64,000 nt of DNA from JAGWBF01 sp965116325 (lineage in GTDB: Bacteria > Chloroflexota > Dehalococcoidia > Lucifugimonadales > JAGWBF01): positions 1,116,001 through 1,180,000 of the forward strand of contig OZ220675.1 of assembly GCA_965116325.1 (NCBI GenBank), given 5' to 3'. Below, piece after piece: positions 28,567-36,956 of this stretch; the first letter of the stretch is position 1; each line of letters opens with the position of its first letter. A program made the translations under genes and the position numbers. Under the pieces are notes generated by a model. That model saw nothing but the letters and a program-made list of their open reading frames with translations, was not told where the DNA came from and did not search any database.

Positions 28567-28964
28567 GACGGCACCTCCAGGCTTAGTGCCTCGGTCACGG
28601 TGATGTGGAGAAACTGGTCGGATCGTCCGAGCGTTTCCAGCAGCACGGGTGACGGGTTCTCGAATTGCAAGTCTCTATCCCGGTCTCTCTTGCGGCAGAT
28701 GAGGTCGGTTATCTGGTCATCGTCGGCATAGACCAGCCCCTTCAGTGCGTCCAGGATTGGCTTCGGCATATTGTCGACGTCCAGAGACTCTCCTTTGAAG
28801 TAGTACGTGATTCCGACCATGACCTCTCCGGCGAAGGGCGGTTCAGTGTCCCACTCTGCTCCCACAACATTCTGCACCACTCGCCTCCAAGCCCTTAGAT
28901 GGCGACGCTTGGCCTGCTGGGAAAGAGGTGTGCGCTCTATAACAACTTCTAGTGGTATCGGCAT
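28560..28964 (-). CDS. RusA-like Holliday-junction resolvase
   Basis: 134 residues. The segment SLDVDNMPKPILDALKGLVY followed by ADDDQI is the RusA hallmark: D-x-D-N, K, D-A-L-x-G and a downstream D-D-x-Q, which supply the metal-binding aspartates. Length is close to that of phage RusA. RusA cuts four-way DNA junctions during recombination and is common on prophages and integrative elements. It overlaps the downstream nuclease/HEPN gene by 7 bp. ATG 28964 is chosen because the frame is short and the family starts here; the ribosome site is weak. Confidence 0.85.
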   Translation of the reverse strand: MPIPLEVVIERTPLSQQAKRRHLRAWRRVVQNVVGAEWDTEPPFAGEVMVGITYYFKGESLDVDNMPKPILDALKGLVYADDDQITDLICRKRDRDRDLQFENPSPVLLETLGRSDQFLHITVTEALSLEVPSW

Positions 28965-28975
28965 ATCTGTATGTG

Positions 28976-29200
28976 CTAGTCGCTCTTTCTATGGGGATTA
29001 TGTATCGGGCCATTGGTCAACGTGAACGATGCACGAAATCTATCTGCTTCCCTATATAGACCAGTAAAGGCAGTATACGCCATGCGTATTCGTGAGTGTC
29101 TAGCTCTGGTCTTGATTTTGACCCTTGAAATTAGCGCCATGACGGAGGACTGGACGCCTCCTCCGAGGCTGAGGACGGTCAAGGTCGGAGGGGTGTTCAT
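28976..29200 (-). pseudogene. N-terminal fragment of a PAPS-reductase-like (PP-loop ATPase) gene
   Basis: The frame starts MNTPPTLTVLSLGGGVQSSV, the SGG(G)xxS-type PP-loop of phosphoadenosine-phosphosulfate-reductase-like proteins found in phages and Dnd-type systems. After about residue 25 (MALIS) the sequence changes to RVKIKTRARHSRIR, unrelated to the family, and stops at 74 residues, whereas family members exceed 200. The ATG overlaps the upstream 67-residue gene (ATGA). The rest of the gene has been lost through deletion or a junction near 29120. It is not expected to work. Confidence 0.7.
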
Positions 29201-29400
29201 CGGCCTTCCTCCTCGCCCGCGTCCGCGGCCTGGGACTCTGCTCCCCGCTTTCGCATGTAGGAGCGGATGGCGACCCGTGCCCAGATGCGCAGGCCCTTGC
29301 GGATGGTCCTGCGCTGCTCCGGGGTGTAGGACTCCATGAAGGTGTCCTGGGAGTCCTCGTCGGGCCTCTTACGTCTCTTCTTTCCCTTGCTGTCTTTCAT
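29197..29400 (-). CDS. Small basic hypothetical protein
   Basis: 67 residues, MKDSKGKKRRKRPDEDSQDT then MESYTPEQRRTIRKGLRIWA. It has a very basic N-terminus, a helical middle and an acidic end, with no known domain. It overlaps the broken PAPS-reductase-like gene by four bases (ATGA), so the pair formed an operon. The 112-bp gap upstream has no clear feature. A nucleic-acid-binding role is possible from charge only. Confidence 0.55.
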   Translation of the reverse strand: MKDSKGKKRRKRPDEDSQDTFMESYTPEQRRTIRKGLRIWARVAIRSYMRKRGAESQAADAGEEEGR

Positions 29401-29512
29401 GGTTCACAGTCTCAGCGGCAGTGCATGTGGCCGCTGGCCTCTCGTTGCTGGAGTGGAATGGGCCGCCCGGCGCGGACGGAAGGGGCGAGCGCCGGACGGC
29501 GGTTATGGGGTC

Positions 29513-29836
29513 TCAGTCCCTGAAGAAGGTCATCTGGAACCCCTCGCCCATGAGGATGTCGAGTCCACCGGGCACCCTGCTTGCGAACAGGATGAGGGAG
29601 TGCATGGCACCCCCGGAGGGCTCGGTCCCGTCCTGCTTCCAGCGGTACATCTGCTTGTAGTCGACGCCTATGGCCTTGGCGAGACCGGCCCAGGTGAGGC
29701 CGGCGGCCTGTCTGAGGCGTTCCAGGCGGTCGGTGAAGTCGTCCGGCAGCAGGTTCCCGAAGGGCAGGTGCTCCACGTCTTCCGGGGTCAGTTCGGGTCT
29801 CCCGTCGAAACGGGTAGGATCGTTAGTATTGGTCAT
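29513..29836 (-). CDS. Helix-turn-helix (Xre-like) regulator, second of an overlapping pair
   Basis: 107 residues from ATG 29836. After an acidic N-terminus (LTPEDVEHLPFG) comes a helix-turn-helix: FTDRLERLRQAAGLTWAGLA followed by KAIGVDYKQMYRWKQDG. The end (ALILFASRVPGGLDILMG-like) resembles the C-terminal helix of Cro/CI-type antitoxins and phage regulators. It overlaps the preceding regulator gene by 14 bp. The pair lies just downstream of the transfer genes and probably sets expression of the conjugative element. Operators are not identified. Confidence 0.8.
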   Translation of the reverse strand: MTNTNDPTRFDGRPELTPEDVEHLPFGNLLPDDFTDRLERLRQAAGLTWAGLAKAIGVDYKQMYRWKQDGTEPSGGAMHSLILFASRVPGGLDILMGEGFQMTFFRD

Positions 29837-30104
29837 CTCTATCCTCCAATCTGAACAGGTCGTGAAAGTTCTCCACTCCGAGGGTCTTCTGCATCCGCCG
29901 TCGGATGCGGCCCGAGGGCGCTCGCCCCTCGTTGACCAGCATGGAGAGGTATCCGGGACTGATTCCGACCTCCCTGGCGAGCCAGTTCTGAGAGCGGTTG
30001 AGCACGGCCAACCGCTTCCAGAGCGCCGCCGTGTCGAGCCGGACAACGGTCCGTCCTCCACGCCTCGGGCGTCCCTTGGCATCGTTGGCGTCTCTTGAAC
30101 GCAT
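29823..30104 (-). CDS. Helix-turn-helix (Xre-like) regulator, first of an overlapping pair
   Basis: 93 residues. The core LAVLNRSQNWLAREVGISPG followed by YLSMLVNEGRAPSGRIRRRM is a Cro/CI-type helix-turn-helix with the usual Q/N-WLA-x-x-x-G turn. A basic N-terminal stretch (KGRPRRGG) could contact DNA. Its stop overlaps the start of the next regulator by 14 bp. It lies 38 bp after the last gene of the transfer operon on the same strand, so it may be the end of that transcript or have its own promoter. Confidence 0.8.
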   Translation of the reverse strand: MRSRDANDAKGRPRRGGRTVVRLDTAALWKRLAVLNRSQNWLAREVGISPGYLSMLVNEGRAPSGRIRRRMQKTLGVENFHDLFRLEDRDDQY

Positions 30105-30142
30105 GGCTTCGTCTAACTCCTATTCGGATGTCGTCTACAAAT

Positions 30143-31795
30143 TCATGGATGGGGCAGCGCCCTTGGCGTCTGCCACTCGGCGGGGGTGCGCCAGGCGCGT
30201 CCCAGCGGCCCCAGGGCGTCCACGGCTCCCCGGTGTGAAACCCAGAGGGGCACGGCGACCCCCTCGGCCCGCATCTCCTCCCGCGCCACGCGTAGGAAGT
30301 GGGTGGCGGCGATCTCGTCGTCGAAGACGACCAGAACGGCGGGTCTTGCGCCGTGGTCGTCGGTGGGCCTATGGGACGAGTAGTAGCGGAGATAGGGGGC
30401 GAGTCGCGCCGACATCGTTGAGGGTCTCACGGCCCTGCGCTCCCACTCCAAGAAGAAGGGCCAGGTCGTCTCGCCGCGTCTGAGGACGCCGAAGGCGTCG
30501 GGGTTGACTGAGCGCATCCGCTCGTCGTGGCGGAAGTGGCGGGACGCCCTCCTGGGCGGGTCGAGATGCACGATCTCCCACCCCAGGAGAGGGGCCTGCG
30601 CCGTGAGCGCGGCCAGGAAGCCGTGGACGGCGGCGGTGTGCTCGGCGTTCCTGAGCAGCTGACGGCTGCGCCTACCCGTGACGTTGCTCCACTCGAAGGG
30701 CACATCGGGGTCCTCTGGGGACGCGCTCCACCGCTTCCTCGCTAGGCCGACCGACGTGCGGTCCCTGCGGGCGAGGAGGGCCAGCCCCCGGTCGGTGAGG
30801 GCCAGGCGCATCCCCGCGCTGGGGGAGCGGTCGACGAGGCGGAAGCCTTCGAGGGGGTTCACCAGTTGGGATGCCCTGGGGACGGAGACTCCCAGGAGCC
30901 CGGCAAGGTCGGTGAGGGTAATCCACGGCCAGTCGGACACCAGGTCGAGGGCGCGCTTCTCGGCGGGCTTCAGATAGACGGGAAGCAGGTGGTCGGCCAT
31001 GTCCGAGGCCGCGCCCCTGTCGGGCATGTCCGTGGGGACCGAGACGACCCTCGGCCCTTCCTCCACGGGAATCTCCCCGCCGGCGTCGGTCCGTTCCAGG
31101 ACGTAGGGGAGGTTGACGGTGGCGGCGACCCTGGTGGGGCGCCAAATCCGGTCGTCCGCTCCAGCCCGGAGAGCGGCCTGCTCCAGGGCGAAGAGGGCAG
31201 GCACGTCGGTGGTGTCGAGCACCCTGCGGGCGTGCCTGAGCCGCACGTCGTCGGCCATGAGCATGAGCACCGCGCCGGGCATGGGCTCCTCGCGCATCTT
31301 CCAGAGACGCTTGGCGAAGCCCGACCGATCGGGGGTGAGTCCCTGCCTGACGATGCCCACGGTCTTGCCGTCGGGCAGGGTCACGGCGGCGTCCAGCCGC
31401 ACGGACCTGTACCAACGGAACCGGATGGGGAAGGCGAGGCCAGAGAGGATGGATGCCAGGCAATATATGGCGGGCATGGCGTCGAGGCGCTCCATCAGGC
31501 TTCGCCGCCACTGGGCCGAGAGGGGGTAGGACTGCAGAAGCAGGTCAAGGGAGACGTCCTCCTCCTCGGCCAGCCTGCTCAGCCCTGCGGTGGTGAGATA
31601 GAACCTCCGGGTCTGCGGAAGGGGGTCGATGGCGTGGAGCACGGAGGCGCAGAAGCCGCCGTCTGCCAGCCGCTCGACGGCCTCGTAGACCGCGCCCGTT
31701 GACCTGCCGGTGACGGCCGTCATCTCCTGCCGGTCGAGGAAGGGCATGGAGGCCAGGGCGCGTATGAGCTGCGGCTCGCATCCTTCGGGTCTCAT
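30143..31795 (-). CDS. Replication-relaxation (Replic_Relax) family protein
   Basis: 550 residues from ATG 31795, which overlaps the ATPase stop (ATGA). Two winged-helix segments are visible. One is N-terminal (LIRALASMPFLDRQEMTAVT ... TGAVYEAVERLADGG). The other is central (WPWITLTDLAGLLGVS ... LVNPLEGFRLVDR). The C-terminal half contains HTAAVHGFLAAL, an acidic H-x-D-E-R-M-R-x-V-N-P-D-A pattern, and FFLEWERRAVRPSTM then APYLRYYSSHRP. This is the layout of Replic_Relax proteins from Actinobacteria and Chloroflexi mobile elements, thought to act at transfer or replication origins. Because no classical relaxase is visible, this protein is the best candidate for the DNA-processing partner of the coupling ATPase. 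Catalysis is unproven. Confidence 0.8.
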   Translation of the reverse strand: MRPEGCEPQLIRALASMPFLDRQEMTAVTGRSTGAVYEAVERLADGGFCASVLHAIDPLPQTRRFYLTTAGLSRLAEEEDVSLDLLLQSYPLSAQWRRSLMERLDAMPAIYCLASILSGLAFPIRFRWYRSVRLDAAVTLPDGKTVGIVRQGLTPDRSGFAKRLWKMREEPMPGAVLMLMADDVRLRHARRVLDTTDVPALFALEQAALRAGADDRIWRPTRVAATVNLPYVLERTDAGGEIPVEEGPRVVSVPTDMPDRGAASDMADHLLPVYLKPAEKRALDLVSDWPWITLTDLAGLLGVSVPRASQLVNPLEGFRLVDRSPSAGMRLALTDRGLALLARRDRTSVGLARKRWSASPEDPDVPFEWSNVTGRRSRQLLRNAEHTAAVHGFLAALTAQAPLLGWEIVHLDPPRRASRHFRHDERMRSVNPDAFGVLRRGETTWPFFLEWERRAVRPSTMSARLAPYLRYYSSHRPTDDHGARPAVLVVFDDEIAATHFLRVAREEMRAEGVAVPLWVSHRGAVDALGPLGRAWRTPAEWQTPRALPHP

Positions 31796-34320
31796 TCCCC
31801 GGCCTCCCTCTCCTGCGCCTTGCTCTTCACGTCCTGCTTGCCGTCCTCCTGCTTCGCTTGCTCGATCTCCTCCACTCCCTTGCGGAAGTCGCCCACCTTC
31901 CTGTGGCCGTCGGCGTCGGCGTAGTCCGCCTGCCTGCCGGAGACGGTGTAGGCCGTCGTTGCCTCGCGGATGCGGTCGGCGACGGCGGGGTCTCCGTCCT
32001 CGGGCTTGCGGACCATCATCGAGAAGGCGGGCATCCGCTCCTTGCCCACGGTCGCTCTCACGTAGCAGTGGTGGACTGGGAGGGAGGTGATGTCGTCCTC
32101 GGTGACGCGCTCCTTGCCCAGCTCCCACACCAGGGTCCGGGCGTCGCTGCCCGCCACCTGGAACACGGCGAGGCAGCCGACGTTGGCGAGGAGGGTGTCG
32201 CGCATCGTCCTGGAGAGGTCGTCCAGCTTGGCGAGGCTCTGGGTGGCGAGGATGAAAGACGCCCCGAACTTGCCCAGCTCGCTGAGCATCGACTCGTAAT
32301 CGACGCCGGGCATGGACTGCATCTCGTCCACCACGACCAGGGCTCCCCGGCGCTGTTCCAGCCGAAGGCTTCCCTGTTCCCGGATCACGGCGTCCACCAG
32401 ATTGAGGAGGGACGCCCCGACGAGGGCGGCCACGTCCCTCCCCATGACTCCCTGTGATGTGGACACAAGGAGGATGCCGCCGTCGTGGATCGTGCGGCGC
32501 AGGTCGATGGTGGAGCGTCGCTGCCCCAGGATGGCCCGCGCCCTTTTCGACGACGCGTAGTAGGAGAGGCGGGTCTGGACGGGGGCCAGCGCCTCGGCCT
32601 TGTACTGCCGGTGCCAGGACGAGAAGTCCCTGGCCCACCATTCGAGGAGGTAGGGGTCGGAGACCTTCTTGAGCACGTCCTTGCGGAAGGGATCGTTGGA
32701 GAGGAGCTTGAGGCCGTCGAGGATGGTGTACTGGGTCTCCGCCTCCATCTGCTCGTTGGCCTCGTGGAGCGTCTTGACGGTCTGTTCGAGGATGGACTGC
32801 ATCCTCGGCCCCCACTGCTCCCACAGGCCCTTGGCGACGCGCACCACCGAGTCGGCGGTGCGGTCCCGGTCGGCGAAGATGCGGGTGTCGAGAAGGTTGA
32901 TGCCGGGGGCGCGGGTGTGGTCGGACAGGTCTATGAGGCGCACGCGGTCGGCGAGGGACTCGGGGACGTGTTCGAGGATGCCGGCCGCCAGGTCGGTGTG
33001 GGGGTCGATGACCACGATGGCGTCGTGATCCCTTCCCGCCGCCTTCTCCTTCATCTTGTGGGTGACGACGTGGTGCATGAGGGTTGACTTGCCCATGCGG
33101 GTGCGGGCGACGTAGAGGTGGTGCCTGCGGAGCAGGTCGTCGGGGAAGCGGATCTCCCTGCCGGTGCCCGCCGTGGTGTCTCCCACCAGCGCGCCGCCCC
33201 GGACGCCCTTGGCCGAGGGGCTGAGCGCCCTCGCGCCGGAGCGTTCCACCAGGGGCGTCTCGTCGCCCGCTCCGGGCGGGTGCCACAGGCAGGCGACCTC
33301 GCGGACCCCCAGGACGCTGCGCCTCCCGAACAGGCCGGGGCTCGTTGGGTGGAGCGCGGCGGGGTCGGGGTCGACCGGCCCTGCCGTCCCCACCTTGAAC
33401 CTTGCCCCGGCGGGGTTGTCGTAGTGGCGGTAGGCGGCGGCGAGGCTGTCGAGAAGCTCCCTGGCCCGGCGTGGCCCCGTGTCGGCGGGCATGACGGCGA
33501 CGACCTGGAGCTCGGCGTCGAAGGCGATGCGGGAGACCTTCTCCCGTATCAGGATTGGGTCCTCGACACGGTTCCGGGCCTTCTTCCAGCGCCACCAGCC
33601 CCAGCCGGCGGCGGCCATCCCCAGGGCCGCGCCGACGCCGAGAAGGCCCGCCTTCCATATCTCGCCGTCCTGCACCCACAGGTAGCCCTTGAGGGCGGCG
33701 AAGGCCCCGATGCCGAGGACGGCCATCGTGATGCCATCCATCTGCAGGGGCTTGGTCTGGAAGGTGTAGGCGGGCTCCCTCGGCTCCATGCCGGGCCTCT
33801 TGTGGGCCTTGTCCATGTGGTGCTGCGACCAGTCGGGGCCCAGGGAGCGCAGCATCAGGCGTGTCACCACCCGCTCCCCCTCGTAGAGGGCGGACAGCGC
33901 CCCCATGAGGGCGATGAGGGGGTCGGAGCCGGGGTCGAGCAGGTCGTCGTCCCGGAAGGTCCTGAGCGGGATGTACTCGGGGCCGTCGGCCCGGAGGGAG
34001 ATCGACCACGCCTGCTCCCCGTCGCGGAGGCGCAGTGGATCGTCGGCGGGGTCGACCCTGCTGATGCGGGCTTGGGGGTAGTGGGCCGAGAGCTGGCCGC
34101 GCACCACTCGGTCGTCCAGGCATCGGGCCATGAGGGTCACGCCGTCCATGTCCCCGGCCAGTTCCAGGCAGAACGGTTCGGGGACGGCGATGGACTGGAG
34201 GAGATTCTCCACGCCCAGCAGGGTGCGCTCCCCGGCCCTGGGCGGCGTCACCGACAGCAGCACGGGGCCTTGGTCGTCGGCTTTGTCTCCTAGCAGGATG
34301 TTTCTCGGGTTCAGCTTCAT
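31792..34320 (-). CDS. Coupling-type (VirD4/TraG/HerA-like) conjugation ATPase
   Basis: 842 residues from ATG 34320. The N-terminal part carries two hydrophobic stretches (AVLGIGAFAALKGYLWV, AGLLGVGAALGMAAAGWGWW at about 225-270), placing it in the membrane. Walker A is ARTRMGKST (about residue 405) and Walker B is LVVVDEMQS (about 660). A DUF87/TraG-like Q/R finger region follows (ATQSLAKLDDLSR). Such ATPases recruit the relaxosome and pump DNA into the type IV channel. The C-terminus is Lys/Glu-rich. It is 19 bp after VirB4 and overlaps the replication-relaxation gene, so the three are one operon. An upstream in-frame extension exists, but it lies in VirB4's coding end and is not credible. 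Confidence 0.88.
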   Translation of the reverse strand: MKLNPRNILLGDKADDQGPVLLSVTPPRAGERTLLGVENLLQSIAVPEPFCLELAGDMDGVTLMARCLDDRVVRGQLSAHYPQARISRVDPADDPLRLRDGEQAWSISLRADGPEYIPLRTFRDDDLLDPGSDPLIALMGALSALYEGERVVTRLMLRSLGPDWSQHHMDKAHKRPGMEPREPAYTFQTKPLQMDGITMAVLGIGAFAALKGYLWVQDGEIWKAGLLGVGAALGMAAAGWGWWRWKKARNRVEDPILIREKVSRIAFDAELQVVAVMPADTGPRRARELLDSLAAAYRHYDNPAGARFKVGTAGPVDPDPAALHPTSPGLFGRRSVLGVREVACLWHPPGAGDETPLVERSGARALSPSAKGVRGGALVGDTTAGTGREIRFPDDLLRRHHLYVARTRMGKSTLMHHVVTHKMKEKAAGRDHDAIVVIDPHTDLAAGILEHVPESLADRVRLIDLSDHTRAPGINLLDTRIFADRDRTADSVVRVAKGLWEQWGPRMQSILEQTVKTLHEANEQMEAETQYTILDGLKLLSNDPFRKDVLKKVSDPYLLEWWARDFSSWHRQYKAEALAPVQTRLSYYASSKRARAILGQRRSTIDLRRTIHDGGILLVSTSQGVMGRDVAALVGASLLNLVDAVIREQGSLRLEQRRGALVVVDEMQSMPGVDYESMLSELGKFGASFILATQSLAKLDDLSRTMRDTLLANVGCLAVFQVAGSDARTLVWELGKERVTEDDITSLPVHHCYVRATVGKERMPAFSMMVRKPEDGDPAVADRIREATTAYTVSGRQADYADADGHRKVGDFRKGVEEIEQAKQEDGKQDVKSKAQEREAGE

Positions 34321-34339
34321 GTGTGGATAAGTCCTTTCT

Positions 34340-36607
34340 CTAGTGGCTTCCGGGTCTCCACTCGATGACCTCCGTCTCCTCCGGCGTGGCCTCGATGCGG
34401 ACGGGGAAACGGTTGCCCCGCGCCAGCAGGAGGCCGTCTCCACGGGGGCATGACAGGAGCCATCGCTGGAGGTCTTCGGGCAGGTCGAAGGCGTCCCCCA
34501 CGGTGCTGATGGCCGCCGCGTCCTGCTGGAGCAGGAGCTTGAAGGCGGCGTTCTGGAGCAGCGCCCGACCGGAGTGGCCGGTGATGGTGCGGGACGAGTC
34601 CTCGGAGAGGAGGTCCTGCACGTCCTGGGTGATGAACTGCAACCCCAGGCGGTGCTTCCTAGCCCGTTTCGCCATGGACACCATGAACGCGGCCCCTTCG
34701 GGGTGCTGCATGATCGACCACACCTCGTCCACCACCAGCAGGCGGGGCTTGGGGTCCTGGGCTGCGGCGGCCCAGACCGTCTCGGTGCAGACCATCGCGG
34801 CGGCGGGGCGCAGCTCGGGTTCGAGCAGCCGAAGGTCGAAGACGGTGATCAGCGCCTCGTTGTTGAGGAGGTCGTCTCCCTCGTCGGACAGAAGGTGGCG
34901 GAGGCTGCCGGTGGCGAAGGGGCGAAGCAGCCGCGCGAGGTCGGGGTCTCCCGCCTCGCTCTCCTGCAGATACTTGTAGAAATCGCGGAAGCCGGTGCGC
35001 TCGCGGGGCTTCGCGTAGTAGCCCGCCAGGGCGTGGTCGAGGGACGCCCTGCGCTCCGCGCCGAGACTCTCTCCCACCATCACCTCGATGAGCCTTCTGA
35101 GGCTGCCGATGCGCTGGAGCATCTCCTCGGAATCGCCCTTGTCGATGACAAAGGGGTTCATGCCCTCGCCGGGAACCCCGGGACTGAGTACGCGCCCTCC
35201 GGCGGCGCGGGCCATGTCCGCGTACTCGCCCTCGGGGTCGATGACGTAGGCTGTCACGCCCCGGCACAGGCCGCGAAGCATTCCAAGTTTGGTTGAGAAG
35301 CTCTTGCCTGAGCCGGAGCGCGCCAATACCGCCGTGTTCGCATTGAGATGCGTCCCGTCCCAGGGGTCGTATACCACCGGGGAGCAGGCCCGCATGTCGA
35401 TGCCGTAGAGGGTGCCGCTGCGGGTGTCCAGGTCGGGCGGCGAGAAGGGGAAGAGCCGTGCAAGGCTGGACGTGTCGAGGGTGCGCCACTCGGCCACGGC
35501 GTTCAGGGCCAGGGGCAGGGTCGATAGCAGCCCCTCTCGCTGGCGGAAGGCCAGGTTGTCGAGCTTGCCCAGGGTGGCGCCGAAGTGCGCCTTCGCCCGC
35601 TGGGTCATCTCCTTCAGAGACGCCTCGTCCTTCGCGTGAAGGGTCACGGATAAAGAGGAGTGAAATAGACGCTCGCGGCCGCGCTGCACCTCGTCCCTGA
35701 GCCGGGTGACGTCCTCCAGGGCGATCTCCGCCTCGGGGGACATGGTGCGGCCCTTCTTGAAGGAGAGGCTCTGCGCCGACTCGAACCGGACCTTCTGCCA
35801 CTCCAGCGTCCGTGCGGCCTGCTCCGCCGGTATCGGGCCGACGTGGACGGACAGGTCCATCGGCGCTCCCGCCGACATCAGCCCCTGGAGGAATCCGGGG
35901 GCGAGGGAGCGGGGCCAGCGGCCCAGGTGGAGGGAGCGGGCGAGGCGGTCTCCGACGCGCATTTCGCGTCGGCCCATCTCGATCTCGACGTGGGCGTCTC
36001 CGTCGAACTCTCCCGGCGAGCCGCCGAGGGCGGACGACACGAGGAACATCCGAAGCTGCCGTCCTCGGAGGGGATGGACGGAGAGCCCCGCCCTGGCGAG
36101 CAGCCCGCGCAGGTCGTCGATGCGGGGAAACTCGCAGACGGCGTAGAAGCGCCGGTCAAGGATGCCGTCGCGGGTCTCAAGGTCGGTCAAGAGGCGACCG
36201 AGCGACTCGGATGCCTCTTTGGTCTGCGGGGGCAGGTCCTCCGGCTGGGCCTCCTGGAGTTTTTCGCGGAGATGTCCCAGGCGCGGCGGGTGCTGCCTGA
36301 TGAGAAGCTGGACGGGGAAGTCGAGGGCGTTGAGCGTCCCGGCGAAGGCCCCCAGCTTCGGCTCGTCTATTTCGAGGCCCATCAGCTCGCAGACGCCGAG
36401 CTTCACCCCGTCAAGACGCACCGGTCCTTCCTCTTCAAGGTGCGACAGCATGAAGAACAGGGGGAGGTCGGGCGGGAGCTTGGGGGCAGTCTCCCCGCTC
36501 ATTTCCGGAGGAGCGGAAGGCTCGACGTCCCTGCCGGGCTTGAGACCCGCCAGCCTGCGCCGGAGGGTCTCCGCTGCGGTCTTGATGCGTTCCACTAACT
36601 CTTTCAA
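34340..36607 (-). CDS. virB4: VirB4/TraE-type conjugation ATPase
   Basis: 755 residues from TTG 36607, with AAAGGAAG upstream. The N-terminal 400 residues include the CagE/TrbE-like region (PLFFMLSHLEEEGP, IPAEQAARTLEWQKVRF, SLSVTLHAKDEASLKEM). The motor domain has Walker A ARSGSGKSF (about 430), the VIDPEGEY motif, Walker B LLVVDEVW (about 624), and the downstream KRARKHRLGLQFITQDVQDL sensor. VirB4 proteins power pilus assembly and substrate transfer and are the most conserved type IV secretion component. The domain order matches the Gram-positive/Chloroflexi style that lacks outer-membrane parts. It lies 19 bp downstream of the pilin-like gene. Confidence 0.93.
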   Translation of the reverse strand: MKELVERIKTAAETLRRRLAGLKPGRDVEPSAPPEMSGETAPKLPPDLPLFFMLSHLEEEGPVRLDGVKLGVCELMGLEIDEPKLGAFAGTLNALDFPVQLLIRQHPPRLGHLREKLQEAQPEDLPPQTKEASESLGRLLTDLETRDGILDRRFYAVCEFPRIDDLRGLLARAGLSVHPLRGRQLRMFLVSSALGGSPGEFDGDAHVEIEMGRREMRVGDRLARSLHLGRWPRSLAPGFLQGLMSAGAPMDLSVHVGPIPAEQAARTLEWQKVRFESAQSLSFKKGRTMSPEAEIALEDVTRLRDEVQRGRERLFHSSLSVTLHAKDEASLKEMTQRAKAHFGATLGKLDNLAFRQREGLLSTLPLALNAVAEWRTLDTSSLARLFPFSPPDLDTRSGTLYGIDMRACSPVVYDPWDGTHLNANTAVLARSGSGKSFSTKLGMLRGLCRGVTAYVIDPEGEYADMARAAGGRVLSPGVPGEGMNPFVIDKGDSEEMLQRIGSLRRLIEVMVGESLGAERRASLDHALAGYYAKPRERTGFRDFYKYLQESEAGDPDLARLLRPFATGSLRHLLSDEGDDLLNNEALITVFDLRLLEPELRPAAAMVCTETVWAAAAQDPKPRLLVVDEVWSIMQHPEGAAFMVSMAKRARKHRLGLQFITQDVQDLLSEDSSRTITGHSGRALLQNAAFKLLLQQDAAAISTVGDAFDLPEDLQRWLLSCPRGDGLLLARGNRFPVRIEATPEETEVIEWRPGSH

Positions 36608-36626
36608 CTTGGTGGCTTCCTTTTCT

Positions 36627-36956
36627 CTAGGGGGTGGGGAGGGACGGGATGACGCCGTGCCTGAGCAGGGCTGCGATGCCCTTGGCCGACAGAACGAGGA
36701 CCAGGCCGACCACCGCCAGGAAGACGGCGGACTTGGCCCTGCCGCCGCCGCGCTCCTCGCTCCCCTCGGCCATCAGGACGAAGCCCGCCCATGCGATGGC
36801 GAAGACGGCGAGACCGGCGGCGGCGTAGGACATGGCGGTGAGGACGCGGTCGAAGGCTTCCAGCATCGCCCGCTCCTCGGCCGGGGCCGCGCCGGTCGTA
36901 ACCAGCGCAGCCCCGGCCAGGAAGAGTGCCGTCAGCGCCCGCCTCACCAGGGCCAC
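36627..36956 (-). CDS. TrbC/VirB2-like pilin subunit
   Basis: 109 residues. A signal peptide (VRRALTALFLAGAALVTTGAAPA) precedes two hydrophobic segments (MSYAAAGLAVFAIAWAGFVLM and SAVFLAVVGLVLVLSAKGIAAL) joined by a short polar loop, the TrbC/VirB2 design. It lies between VirB4 and the PrgI-like gene and overlaps the latter by 13 bp. It probably forms a pilus or channel lining. Exact identity is uncertain because these proteins are short and variable. Confidence 0.75.
   Translation of the reverse strand: MALVRRALTALFLAGAALVTTGAAPAEERAMLEAFDRVLTAMSYAAAGLAVFAIAWAGFVLMAEGSEERGGGRAKSAVFLAVVGLVLVLSAKGIAALLRHGVIPSLPTP

Noticed and set aside
31796..34123. Upstream in-frame extension of the replication-relaxation gene
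   Set aside because: It overlaps the coupling ATPase in another frame, is Arg/Pro/Gly-rich and lacks domains; the ATG at 31795 with ATGA overlap is the credible start.
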